From: Candidatus Competibacteraceae bacterium
Lineage (GTDB): Bacteria; Pseudomonadota; Gammaproteobacteria; Competibacterales; Competibacteraceae
Assembly: GCA_016699715.1 (NCBI GenBank)
Contig: CP065007.1
Coordinates: 1 to 64,000 of the forward strand
Direction of reading: 5' to 3'
DNA: 64,000 nt
A program made the position numbers and the translations under genes. Within the stretch, counting starts at the first letter, position 1, and each line of letters starts with the position of its first letter. The notes beneath the pieces were generated by a model. The model ran no database searches. It was not told the origin of the DNA and saw only the letters and a list, made by a program, of their open reading frames with translations. Positions 10,334-19,726 of this stretch are shown one piece after another.

Positions 10334-11028
10334 ATGAACGTCGCCACCTCTAAAACAGTGCTCATCGTGGAGGACGAGATCCCCCTCGGGGATGTGCTTG
10401 AAGAATACTTGCGGGCCTCGGCCTTCGCGGTTGACCGGATTGCGGACGGCAATGCTGTCGTTCCCCATGTGCGCAAGCGTCCTCCGGACCTGCTCTTGCT
10501 GGACTTGATGCTGCCCGGGCGCGATGGCCTGGATATCTGTCGAGATCTGCGTGGCTTCACTTCCGTACCCATCATCATGGTCACCGCCCGGGTAGAGGAG
10601 ATCGATCGCCTCCTCGGCCTCGAGCTGGGCGCGGACGACTACATCTGCAAGCCATTCGCCCCGCGGAGGTGGTCGCGCGGGTCAAGGCGCAGTTGCGCCG
10701 GGTCGATCTGTTGACCCATCCACAGATGGAAGTTCAGGAGCACGGACTGTACCTGGACGCTGACAGGTTCGAAGCGCGCATGGGCGAGCGGGCGCTGCGC
10801 CTCACCGCGGTGGAGTTCCGGTTGCTCGATACCCTGTGCCGCCATCCCGGTCGCATTTTTTCCCGCACCCGATTGATCGACAATCTGTACAGCGACCAAC
10901 GTATCGTGACCGAAAGGACAGTCGATACGCATGTCAAGAATTTGCGCCGGAAGCTGGCGACTGAGTTCGACGGTCGGCAGTTCATCCAGTCGGTCTACGG
11001 CGTGGGTTACCGCTTCGAGCCCGAGTAA
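10334..11028 (+). CDS. OmpR-family response regulator, one frameshift
   Basis: The receiver domain runs from residue 8 to about 120, with acidic residues VEDE, phospho-acceptor D57 (LLLLDLMLPGRDG) and K107 (ICKPF). A winged-helix domain follows (LRLTAVEFRLLDTLC ... VDTHVKNLRRKL ... VYGVGYRFE). The two parts are in different frames, joined at about 10675. One extra G there gives APREVVARVKAQLRR and a normal 231-residue BaeR/CpxR-like regulator. The partner kinase is encoded at 11589-13205 on the other strand, with a small secreted protein between them. Confidence 0.82.
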
Positions 11029-11086
11029 TCCGGACATCGTCCGGATACCGGGGCAGACTCGCGGCGGGATGGAGAAGGTATCGACC

Positions 11087-11380
11087 TCAATCCCTCCGGC
11101 CCGAACGAGGTGGGCCGTCCGGTGGGCCACCTTCGGGTGCGCATGCCCGCGTATCCAGTCCAGGCGGTGTGATACAGATGCCCTTCACAAGGTCATTCCC
11201 ACGGCCGGAAAAACTGCAAACGGCGTTTTCCTGCTGGCCTTCACAGGCCTGCAGGGCCTCGGGCGGGGGTTGAGGGGGGCGTCTGCCTCCGCGATTATCG
11301 GGCTGCGCGCTCGAAAGCGGCGCGGCGGCGCAGAGCAGGAGAAACAGGGGTATTGACAGAATGGCTCGATGTCGTGGCAT
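11087..11380 (-). CDS. small secreted proline- and cysteine-containing protein
   Basis: The start at 11380 gives a 97-residue product with a clear signal peptide (MPRHRAILSIPLFLLLCAAA, cleavage near SSAQP). A Pro/Arg-rich segment follows, then a short module with four Cys: ACEGQQENAVCSFSGRG, GICITPPG and ACAPEGGPP. I recall similar small exported proteins in other proteobacteria but no named function. It is encoded between a response regulator and its sensor kinase, whose periplasmic region is also proline-rich, so a role as ligand or accessory of that sensor is possible but unproven. Confidence 0.7.
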   Translation of the reverse strand: MPRHRAILSIPLFLLLCAAAPLSSAQPDNRGGRRPPQPPPEALQACEGQQENAVCSFSGRGNDLVKGICITPPGLDTRACAPEGGPPDGPPRSGRRD

Positions 11381-11588
11381 GTGAGGCTCCTTGATCTCGT
11401 TGACGTTGAAGTGCCGACAGTCTATCGAGAGAGTAAGGAGCGGATTTGAAGGAAAATTGAAGAAATTGTGCAGCCCGCGGTGGGGCATCCGAAACCCATC
11501 TCTTGATCTTCAATAGCGCTTTCGGAATCGAAATCCTGCTCCGGGAAGCAAACTCCGGGGTTCCGACGATCACCCCGCGCGATCAGGG

Positions 11589-13205
11589 TCACGAGTCCGA
11601 TGCGGGCAAGCGGATCTCGATCTCAAGACCGCCGGAGTCCGCGGCTCCCGCGGAGATACTACCGCGATGGGCCTCGATAATACTGCGACAGATGGCCAGC
11701 CCCAGCCCAGCGCCCCCTTTCGCCCGGGAGCGGGAGGACTCCACTCGGTAGAAGCGGTCGAACAGGCGCTCCAGGGCTTCCGGGGTAACGCCCGGCGGCG
11801 TGTCCGACACCGATACCCTGATCTCGGCCCCCGCTCGCGTTGCCACGACCCGCGTGAATCCGCCGGGGTCCGTGTAGCGCAGGCTGTTCCCGAGCACATT
11901 GTCCAGGACCTGGCGCAGCCGTCCCCGGTCACCCTCCATGGGCAGCTCCTCGTCGCTCTCCAACCGCAGCTCGACACCCTTGTCGGCGAAGGCGGCCCGC
12001 GACTCGCCAACCGCGACTTCGAGAATCTCCCCCAGGTCCAGGGGGCCATGGCGATAGTCGAGCGCGCCCGCATCCGACAGGGCCAGGTCATAAAGATCGT
12101 CCAGCAGTCGAACCAGAGCGAGCAGTCTGCCCTGGAGCTGCTCCAGGCGCTCCTTCGTACAAGGCCTTATCCCGTCGATCAGCGCGTCCAGCTCGGCCCT
12201 GGCCACCGCAACGGGTGTGCGCAGCTCGTGGGAGATATCGGCCATGCCGCGGCGCCGAAGGTCCTCGTTGCGTTCCAGCGCAACGGCCAGGTGATTGAAA
12301 TCCTCCGCCAGTGCCGTCAGCTCGTCCCGACCTTGGGGCGCGAGCCGCGTTCCGTAGTCCCCCTTGGTCAGTCGGCGGGCTCCCCCGGCCACGGCGCGGA
12401 CGCGCCGCAGCATGCCTTCTCCGAAGACCCAGCCCAGCAAGATAGCCAGTGTCAACGCGCCCACGGCGATCCAAAGGAGGGAGCGGTTGTGCTGGCTGTG
12501 GAAGCGTTGCGCCAGCTCGTCCTCTAACCAGAGGGGCGGCGACAGTCCGAGCCAACCAACGACAACACCGTCCGATTCCAGGGAAACGAGCAGTTCTTTT
12601 CCAATATTCCGAGGCTCTCCCGCCACCCAGCGGCGCTGATCGTCCAACAGACGCAGGCGACCGGCCAAACCTCCCGGTCCCGGGGGGGATTGACCGAAAC
12701 CCGGCTCAGCTGGAGCCGGAGCGAAACCTGGACCCGGAGGCGGAGCGTGCGATGGAGCGACGGACCGCTCTCCGTGGAAACCGGGTGGAAGACCGCCTGG
12801 AGGCGGGAATGCCGGTGCGCCTTCACGACCCGGCGGGCCGGGCTGGGAAGGGTTCCTGGGGGGCCGTATCGGTGGGCTCGGCTCCCGCACAGGCCCGCCT
12901 CCCGCGGCGTCGGACGATGGCCGGGGGTTCCGGGATTGACCAGTGTGGCTCGGCGCCAAGGCATCGTCGATGAACCGCGGCCAGTCACCGGGATGACGAC
13001 GGAAGAGATCCCACGAGCCGTGCTCCTGATAGGTTTTTACCAAAGCCTCTTCGAGAGGCACGACACGCTTGAGCTCCTGTTGCCCCAGATAGTCCAGAAA
13101 GCCGTACTGAAAGCTCCAGCGGGCGGCAAGCCCCATGGCGATTACCGAGACGGCGCTGGTGAGCCCCAGTATTACCAAGAGCTTGAGTGTGAGACCGATA
13201 CGCAT
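11589..13205 (-). CDS. sensor histidine kinase with a long Pro/Gly-rich periplasmic insert
   Basis: The 538-residue kinase has a first membrane segment at residues 8-30 and a periplasmic domain of about 210 residues. The second membrane segment (242-262) is followed by HAMP, a dimerisation domain with H326 (DISHELRTPVAVARAEL) and a HATPase domain (N-box VLDNVLGNSLRYTD, G-box GGAGLGLAICRSI). The layout is that of BaeS-type kinases. Residues 90-180 of the periplasmic part are almost entirely Pro, Gly, Ala, Ser and Arg, which is unusual and suggests an unfolded or ligand-contact segment. It probably phosphorylates the regulator at 10334-11028. Confidence 0.9.
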   Translation of the reverse strand: MRIGLTLKLLVILGLTSAVSVIAMGLAARWSFQYGFLDYLGQQELKRVVPLEEALVKTYQEHGSWDLFRRHPGDWPRFIDDALAPSHTGQSRNPRPSSDAAGGGPVREPSPPIRPPRNPSQPGPPGREGAPAFPPPGGLPPGFHGERSVAPSHAPPPGPGFAPAPAEPGFGQSPPGPGGLAGRLRLLDDQRRWVAGEPRNIGKELLVSLESDGVVVGWLGLSPPLWLEDELAQRFHSQHNRSLLWIAVGALTLAILLGWVFGEGMLRRVRAVAGGARRLTKGDYGTRLAPQGRDELTALAEDFNHLAVALERNEDLRRRGMADISHELRTPVAVARAELDALIDGIRPCTKERLEQLQGRLLALVRLLDDLYDLALSDAGALDYRHGPLDLGEILEVAVGESRAAFADKGVELRLESDEELPMEGDRGRLRQVLDNVLGNSLRYTDPGGFTRVVATRAGAEIRVSVSDTPPGVTPEALERLFDRFYRVESSRSRAKGGAGLGLAICRSIIEAHRGSISAGAADSGGLEIEIRLPASDS

Positions 13206-13415
13206 GAGCTTGAAGACCTTGAGCCCTCACCACACGGATCATGGGTGGGTGAGGGCTTCCGCAGGATTGCAGCCAGTTCCGCCTGACACAACGGGTCCCA
13301 TCGAACTTCACAATTTCTTTCATCTTTCTCCCCGCTCATTTCAGATTCACTGCGTAAATTGTTGCTGAAAGGGGCGCTAGTGGCCGCACTCCGATCCATC
13401 TGTATTCTCGTATTA

Positions 13416-13631
13416 TCAACGGGTTGAATCCGGTATCCAGCGATACGGCGTGGAAATAGACACCCTCGGATTCCGGGCGACTTTTCGGAGGACACGCCAT
13501 TCAGGAGCAGTGGCCGAGTCGATTGCGCCTTGCTGGGCGGCATCCGCCGTTTTCGTCCGGCTTGGCCGCCCCCGCTGGCGCGCGGCGGCCAAGCCGGCTT
13601 TGGTGCGCTCGGCGATCAACTCGCGCTCCAT
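13416..13631 (-). pseudogene. serine recombinase (resolvase/invertase) C-terminal remnant
   Basis: The translation begins MERELIAERTKAGLAAARQR, the conserved segment at the end of the catalytic domain and start of helix E in Tn3-type resolvases and DNA invertases. It ends with a degraded helix-turn-helix (NPRVSISTPYRWIP). The N-terminal catalytic domain with the active Ser is absent; a stop codon lies only a few codons upstream. This is a leftover of a mobile element next to the di-heme protein gene. Confidence 0.65.
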
Positions 13632-13682
13632 TTGGGCCTAGACCAGGCGTTCGACTACCAATCAAAACGACAGGATCTCCAA

Positions 13683-15306
13683 ATGCGATTTACTGACTAC
13701 CTGCTTTTCACCAGTCTTTTGCCGCTCGCCGCACTGGCCGAAAACGCTCCCGCTCCCGTCGACCAGCATGAGTTGAACCGCCTCGTCACCGAAGGCGCGG
13801 CGGGCGAGGCATTCCTTCACGCCTTTGAAGCCGGCGACAAGTTGAGCGAAGTCAGTTTTGACGCCAGTCGCGGCATCGGCGCCAATATCGGCGAGGGTCG
13901 CCGTTTCACCCGCTTTCCGCGCGCCGATCTGAATGGGCCGACGGAATGGGCCAGCCACTTTCCCAAACGCGAGGGTGGCGCGAACGCGACGTCCTGCATC
14001 GCTTGCCACAACGCGCCCTTTGCCAATGGCGCCGGCGATGTCGCGCTGAACGCAGTGGTCGATCCCGGCCATACCGGGGACCCCACCCAATACCTCGAAC
14101 GCAACACGCTACCGCTCTTTGCCCTCGGCATCCCAGCGCCTGGCGGAAGAAATCAGCACCGAGCTTTACGCCCAGCGCGACGCCGCCAAGGCCCGCGCCT
14201 GCACCAACGGCCGCGCTTCGGCGGTACTGCGCGCCAAGGGTGTCAGCTACGGCATACTCGAAATGACCCGCGCCACCGAGACCCCCTGCACCGTTGCCAT
14301 CGACAGCTCAAAGCTCTCCGGTATCGACGCCGACCTGGTGATCAAGCCGTTCGGCTGGAAAGGCAATCACGCGACGATTCGTGCCTTCACTCGCGGTGCC
14401 GCGCATAATGAACTCGGGCTTCAGGCAGTCGAACTTGTCGGCGATCAGGACGGCGATTTCGATGGCGTCATCAATGAACTTTCCGTAGGCGACATGACCG
14501 CGCTTACGATTTACATGGCCGGTCTCGAACGCCCCGTCAGCACCCTGGAACTGGCCGATCTCGGCTTGATGGACCTGACCGCCAAAGCCCGAGCCGAAAT
14601 CCGGGCGGGCGAGCTTTTATTCGGCAAAGCGCGGTGTACATCGTGCCATGTACCCGCGATGACGCTGACTGACCCGACTTTCCGAGAGCCCAGCCAGGTG
14701 CGGGGCTTTTATGACGCGATGTTCCCCGACGGCTCGGATCCGGCAACGCGCGGCCTGATCCGCGCCTCCGCCATTGCCTTTGATTTGACGGCCGATCAGC
14801 CCAAAAACCGGATCGAGAGGGCTAACGGTGCACTCCACCGGCTCGGCGCGGTCGAGCGCACTCCCGAAGGCGTGGCGGTCGCCCGCTGGTTTAGCGACTT
14901 CAAGCGTCATGACATGGGCGAAGCTCTGGCCGATCCCGACGATCCGCTCGGCCTGGGCGCGGCGATGTTCCTCACCCGCTCGCTGGCCGGCGTCGCCTCG
15001 ACCGGCCCCTGGCTTCACGACGGGCGCGCGACCACATTGGCGGACGCGATCGCCGCCCATGGCGGTGCCGCCGCCGCCAGTGCCGCGCTGTACGCCGGAA
15101 TGTCGGCTGACGAACAGGACCGGATTATCGCCTTTCTGGAAAGCCTCGTGATGTATCAGGGTGAGTTCCCATTAACCGCGGGTAAACCGGCAACTGCGGG
15201 TAAATCGGCGCGTATCGAAACAATACTTAAATATTTTCAACAGGTTATAAATTACCCATGGGCGACTTACTCGCAGTTAATGAGCAATCACCTATCAGGC
15301 CGCTAA
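13683..15306 (+). CDS. di-heme cytochrome c (DHOR/CcP-like), one frameshift
   Basis: An N-terminal signal peptide (cleavage near ALAEN) is followed by two heme-binding motifs, CIACH (residues 105-109) and CTSCH in the second half. A C-terminal segment (GPWLHDGRATTLADAIAAHG) is typical of di-heme oxidoreductases related to cytochrome c peroxidase. The frame shifts at about 14130, between FALGI and QRLAEEISTELY, by one extra or two missing bases; the joined protein has about 540 residues. It would be a periplasmic redox enzyme. Its substrate is unclear. The last 35 residues beyond the family core show no recognisable domain. Confidence 0.75.
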
Positions 15307-15373
15307 CTGCGCATTCCCCTCTGCTGGAGTCAGGAAGCGAAAGACCGTCCGGCGCGGCGGTCGGCGATAGCCG

Positions 15374-16013
15374 TTAATCGGTTCGGACGCTAATAGATAA
15401 GTCATGATCTCGACGCTTGTCGGGATCAGTGGCGCCTTCATCTCCGTTTCTCCGCGCCAGCCGGTAAGTGACCGCGCCGGCGGTTTTTTCCCCGCCACGG
15501 GGTCCAGGGCGCGGGCAGGGTGGGCGCTCCCGCTGCCACCTCGGCTTCCAGATAAATCCAGGCGCTTGCCGCCAGCCAGCCGCCCGCTTCCAGGGCCGCG
15601 CACGCCGGTTCCAGTAAGCCCGCGCCGAACGGCGGGTCGAGCAACACGATCTCGAACGGTGTTCCCGGCTGGCCCAACCAGGCCAGCGCGTCGGCCTGTT
15701 CGACGCGGGCGCTTTGCGCGTGCAGCCGGTCGAGGTGACCCCGCAGGATGTGGGCCGCGAGCGGATGGCGTTCGACGAACACGACTTCGCCCGCGCCGCG
15801 TGACAGCGCCTCGATACCGAGCGCGCCGCTGCCGGCGAACAGATCCAGGCAACGGGCGCCGGGCAGGACCGGCGCCAGCCAGTTGAACAGGGTTTCCCGC
15901 ACCCGGTCCGGGGTGGGGCGCAGGCCCGGCAGATCCGGAAAGGTCAACCGCCGGCCGCGCCATTGCCCGCCGATGACGCGCAACTGCTTGGCGTGACCGC
16001 CGCGCCGGTTCAT
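15374..16013 (-). CDS. rsmD: 16S rRNA (guanine966-N2)-methyltransferase, one frameshift
   Basis: RsmD methylates G966 of 16S rRNA during small-subunit assembly. The protein shows LRVIGGQWRGRRL at the start, RVRETLFNWL, the SAM-binding motif CLDLFAGSGALGIEALSRGA and the catalytic IVLLDPPF. Near the C-terminus a run of six A (about 15490) shifts the frame. With five A the text continues GKTAGAVTYRLARR, the normal RsmD end, to a stop at 15374 (212 residues). The start overlaps the stop of the upstream M16 gene as ATGA, so translation is probably coupled. Confidence 0.9.
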
Positions 16014-17392
16014 GTGCCGGCTGGTCCCGGCGGGGTCGGGGGGGCGGGTGCGCCGGATGGAGCGGGCGGGGTCGACGCGCTCTGGCCGCCGACGATGACC
16101 ACGATTTGCCGGTCGGGCTGAACATGCCGTTGCCAGGCGCTCTTGACCTGTTCCAGGTCGATGCCGTTCATGGTGCCGATAAAGGTTTGCAGGTAATCCA
16201 GCGGCAGGCCATGGAACGCGATCAGCCCCAGATAGTTGGCCAGTTTGCCGTTGCCGGCGAGATCGAGCGCGAAGCCACCGGTGATGTTCTGGCGGGCTTC
16301 CTCCAGCGTTTGGGCGTCGGGTCCATCGGCGCTGAACTGGCGCAGGGTGCTTTGCGCCAACTGTAACGCGGTGTCGGCCTGATCGTTGCGGGTTTGCAGG
16401 TTGATCAGGAAGGGGCCGGCCTGTTGCATCGGGGAAAAGGCGCTGTAGGCGCCATAAGCCAGCCCGCGCTTTTCGCGGATTTCCTGGGACAGTTGCGAAA
16501 CCAGGCCGTTGCCACCCAGCACATGGTTGCCGAGATAGAGCGCGTAGTAGTCGGGGTCGTCGCGGCTGACCCCGAGCTGGCCGATGAGGATATGGCTCTG
16601 GCTGGAAGGATGGGGGATGCGGATGGTTTGGCTGGCGGTGAGGGCAGGGACCGGCGGGGGCGGCGGGACCGGTTCGCCTTTGGGCAAGCCACCGACCAGG
16701 GCGTTGGCCAGTTGCTCGGCGGCGGGCCGGTCGAGATCGCCGACGATGGCGACGACCGCGTTGGCGGCGGTGTAATAGCGGCGATGGAAATGCTGAATGT
16801 CGGCGCGGGCGATGGCGTTCAGGCTGGCCGGGGTGCCATCGGATGGCGAACCGTAGGGATGATCGCCGTATAGCGCCTTAAAAAAGGTGTCTTGGGCGAT
16901 GGCGCCGGGCGACTGAGCACGTTCCTGAAGCGCGGTCAGCATTTGCTGGCGGACCCGTTCCACCGCGTCGGGCGCGAAGGTGGGGTCTTTCAGCAGGCGG
17001 GCGACGGTTTCGACGGCGGGTTGCAGGTAGCGCGGGTCGGTCAGGCTACGCAGCGCCACCGAGGCCGAGTCGCGCCGCGAACTGGTGGCCAGTCGGGCGC
17101 CCACCTGGTCCATGCGGTCGGCGATGGTATCGGCCGACCAGTCGCCGGCGCCTTCCTCCAGCAGTCCGTTGGTCAGTTTCGCCAAGCCCGGTTGTTGGCC
17201 ATCGCGAACCGAGCCGGCCCTGAACAGGATTTGCGCGTCCACCATCGGCAGTTCCCGGGCGGCGATGAAGTAGACCGGCACGCCGTTGGCGGTGCGCCAG
17301 TTCTGGATTTCGGGGATGGCCTGGGCCAGGCTGGAGATGAGCAGCAGCGCGGCGGCAAGAATACCCGATAGCGACGATTTCAGGTAAGGCAT
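16010..17392 (-). CDS. M16-family peptidase-like protein without HxxEH (partner subunit)
   Basis: The start at 17392 gives a signal peptide (MPYLKSSLSGILAAALLLIS, cleavage near AQAIP) and two M16 domains. At the place of the zinc motif HxxEH the protein reads AKLTNGLLEEGAG, so it cannot bind zinc there. The second half holds the conserved R-Y pair region (LSQEIREKRGLAYGAYS). Such inactive chains pair with an active M16 peptidase, here the product of 17454-18830. A Pro-rich tail (about 20 residues) ends the protein. The gene is 61 bp downstream of its partner and overlaps rsmD by ATGA. Confidence 0.88.
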   Translation of the reverse strand: MPYLKSSLSGILAAALLLISSLAQAIPEIQNWRTANGVPVYFIAARELPMVDAQILFRAGSVRDGQQPGLAKLTNGLLEEGAGDWSADTIADRMDQVGARLATSSRRDSASVALRSLTDPRYLQPAVETVARLLKDPTFAPDAVERVRQQMLTALQERAQSPGAIAQDTFFKALYGDHPYGSPSDGTPASLNAIARADIQHFHRRYYTAANAVVAIVGDLDRPAAEQLANALVGGLPKGEPVPPPPPVPALTASQTIRIPHPSSQSHILIGQLGVSRDDPDYYALYLGNHVLGGNGLVSQLSQEIREKRGLAYGAYSAFSPMQQAGPFLINLQTRNDQADTALQLAQSTLRQFSADGPDAQTLEEARQNITGGFALDLAGNGKLANYLGLIAFHGLPLDYLQTFIGTMNGIDLEQVKSAWQRHVQPDRQIVVIVGGQSASTPPAPSGAPAPPTPPGPAGT

Positions 17393-17414
17393 GGCGGGGA
17401 GAATCCTTGGCGCT

Positions 17415-17434
17415 CCTCTCCCATGCGGGAGAGG
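17415..17434. repeat. palindromic intergenic hairpin (REP-like)
   Basis: CCTCTCCC pairs with GGGAGAGG around the loop ATGC, in the 61-bp gap between the two M16 genes. GC-rich palindromes of this form recur between genes in many proteobacteria. A related hairpin is at 36867-36888. Confidence 0.5.
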
Positions 17435-17453
17435 GGTTGGGAATGAGGGGGTT

Positions 17454-18830
17454 TTAGCGAAGGGTATGATCCATCCCGGCACTGGGCGCGGCCAGACGGC
17501 GGCCATCCAGCGGCAGCGGTTCCAGCGTGGCCACGGTCAACCGGTCGTCGGTCAGGTACTTGCGGGCGACCTCGCGCACTTGTTCCGGGGTGACGGCCTG
17601 GAGGCGTTGCACATAGTCATCGAGTTTGTTCCAGCCCAAGCCAACCGTTTCCAGCATACCCAGCCGCATCCCCTGGTAGAACAGCGAATCCTGCTGGTAG
17701 ACATCGGCGGCGGTCGCCTGAGCGATCACCCGCGCCAGTTCCTCGGGGCTGACCGGCTCCTCGCGCAGTTTGGTTACTTCGGCGCGCAGGGCGTGTTCCA
17801 GTTCGGTAGTGCTGTGGCCCGGTGCGGGGTTTCCAGCCAGCAGAAACAGTTCTTCCAGCCGCGAGGTCGGGTTGTAGCCAGAGCCGGCGGCGGCGGCGAT
17901 CTGGGAGCCGCGCACCAGATTGCGGCTGATCCGGCCACTGTTGCCGCCGTCGAGAATACCCTCCAGCACGTCCAGAGCGTAAGGCTCCCACTCTTCAGCG
18001 GCGGTTTTTAGGGTCGGGGCCTTGTAGCCGAGCAGGACGTAAGGTACTTCCGCCGGGGTTTTCACCACGATCCGGCGCTCGCCCAGTTGCGGTAGTTCCG
18101 CCGCTGGCTTGGGCGGAGTCAGTTCGCTGGGCGGCAACGGCCCGAAGTGCTTCTGGGCCAGATCACGGACCTGGGCCGGGTCCACGTCGCCGACTACCAC
18201 CAGAGTGGCGTTGTTCGGGGCATACCATTGCTGGTACCAGCGCTTGAGATCGTTCAGGGAAAGGGCCTGGATGTCCTGCATCCAGCCGATGATCGGGTTG
18301 CGGTAGGGGCTGGTGAGGTAGGCGGCGGCGTAAAACCGCTCGCTGGTCAGCGACTCGGGCTGGTCTTCGGTGCGCAAGCGGCGTTCCTCGGTTACCACTT
18401 GGGCTTCCTTGCTGACGTCCTCCGGCTTGAGCAGCAGGTGGCGCATCCGGTCGGCTTCCAGCCGGAAGCTGAGTGCCAGGCGTTCCTTTTCCAGGGTCTG
18501 GAAATAGGCGGTGTAGTCGCGGCTGGTGAAGGCGTTCTCGTCGCCACCGTTGGCGGCGATCAGGCGGGAGAATTCGCTGCCCGGCACCGTTGGGGTGCCC
18601 TTGAACATCAGGTGTTCCAGCAGGTGGGAGATGCCGGTCAGATCGCTGGGTTCATAGCTGGAGCCGACCTTGTACCAGACCTGCGAGACCACCACCGGCG
18701 CGCGGTGATCCTCGCGCACCAGGATTTTCAGACCGTTGTCCAGGGTGAATTCGTGGACCGGCGCGGCCGCGAAGGCGGCGGGGGTCACGGACAGCCAGAA
18801 GGCTGCGATGAGGGTTCGACTGCGCGACAT
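17454..18830 (-). CDS. M16-family zinc peptidase (active subunit)
   Basis: From 18830 the 458-residue protein has a signal peptide (cleavage near FAAAP) and the inverted zinc motif HLLEH (in GISHLLEHLMFKGT). The distal Glu of the site lies about 75 residues later in the EAQVVTEERRLRTEDQP segment. The second domain includes LLGYKAPTL and LDGGNSGRISRNLVRG. It is a periplasmic or membrane-associated protease that probably forms a heterodimer with the downstream inactive M16 chain. M16 pairs of this type often neighbour rsmD and ftsY; here rsmD is present but ftsY lies 30 kb away. Confidence 0.9.
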   Translation of the reverse strand: MSRSRTLIAAFWLSVTPAAFAAAPVHEFTLDNGLKILVREDHRAPVVVSQVWYKVGSSYEPSDLTGISHLLEHLMFKGTPTVPGSEFSRLIAANGGDENAFTSRDYTAYFQTLEKERLALSFRLEADRMRHLLLKPEDVSKEAQVVTEERRLRTEDQPESLTSERFYAAAYLTSPYRNPIIGWMQDIQALSLNDLKRWYQQWYAPNNATLVVVGDVDPAQVRDLAQKHFGPLPPSELTPPKPAAELPQLGERRIVVKTPAEVPYVLLGYKAPTLKTAAEEWEPYALDVLEGILDGGNSGRISRNLVRGSQIAAAAGSGYNPTSRLEELFLLAGNPAPGHSTTELEHALRAEVTKLREEPVSPEELARVIAQATAADVYQQDSLFYQGMRLGMLETVGLGWNKLDDYVQRLQAVTPEQVREVARKYLTDDRLTVATLEPLPLDGRRLAAPSAGMDHTLR

Positions 18831-19108
18831 GAGAACTCCGGGTTTGGCCGATTCCAAGGTTTCGATTTCGGTCATTGGGCAGCGGGCGAGGGCAAGGGTT
18901 CAGCACGACGCACACGTATCGGGAGAGTCATCTCGCGGCCATTGCGCGCTCACCATTCGTCCACAACGGTTCCCGGCTCCTCCATCAATGTCAGTAGACC
19001 CACGAGGGTGACAGCCGCGCGGTTCGCCGCCAGTCAGCGCTGGCGGTTGCGCCCTGGATCGCGACCGGGGACGGGCGATGGTCTGCCATTACGCCGGGTA
19101 ATCGCTGG

Positions 19109-19660
19109 TTACGCCAACGACAACCGTTTGAGGACATTCTGACGGAAACGGGTTACTTGTCCGGCGCCGGTCAGTTCTCGACATAAAATCGTCAACGCCG
19201 TATCCAAATCCATCGCCGACTCCCAGGCTTCCTCGCAGAGAATCGCGGCCATGGGGCCGATAAACTCCATCAACTCCTGCTCCAGCACGGATTTGACCCG
19301 ATCGCTCAGTTCTTGGCCGCTAACCGGTTCAGCCGCTTTTCCAGACGAACCAGGCGCAACCTTGAGCTGTTCCAGGATGAGATCGGTGGGTGGCAACGCC
19401 GCTCGCTGAATGGGTGGCGGTCCTTCGGCAAAACGCGAAATGCGGATCTGGGCATCAAATCCCCGCAACAGTTCCAAGGCTTCTTGTCCATGCTTGCTCT
19501 GGAAGGTCAGGTCAATGATCTCGCCGTTGTTCAAGCCAATTTGGGCCAACCAATTATTGGCGAAAGCGATAAAGAGCGTACCGGTGCGCTTTTCCCGGCA
19601 CAGCGTCTGGAGTTCTTCATCCACGTATCTGGCGAAATGGGGAAATTGTGTTTTGGCCAT
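19109..19660 (-). CDS. conserved hypothetical protein, possible sensory accessory
   Basis: The start at 19660 gives MAKTQFPHFARYVDEELQTL and a 183-residue soluble protein. The first 90 residues look like a small beta-rich domain (TGTLFIAFANNWLAQIGLNN, GEIIDLTFQSKHG), somewhat like DUF4388 domains found with signalling proteins. After a Pro-rich linker comes a helical C-terminal domain. I do not recognise a catalytic motif. It is 47 bp downstream of the stop of the Cache-HAMP gene on the same strand, which hints at a shared signalling role. Confidence 0.6.
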   Translation of the reverse strand: MAKTQFPHFARYVDEELQTLCREKRTGTLFIAFANNWLAQIGLNNGEIIDLTFQSKHGQEALELLRGFDAQIRISRFAEGPPPIQRAALPPTDLILEQLKVAPGSSGKAAEPVSGQELSDRVKSVLEQELMEFIGPMAAILCEEAWESAMDLDTALTILCRELTGAGQVTRFRQNVLKRLSLA

Positions 19661-19726
19661 GTTCAGTTTCTCAGGAACGGGCCGCCCCAACCGCAAACGC
19701 CGATGGCGCGCCGATCATGTGTAAGT

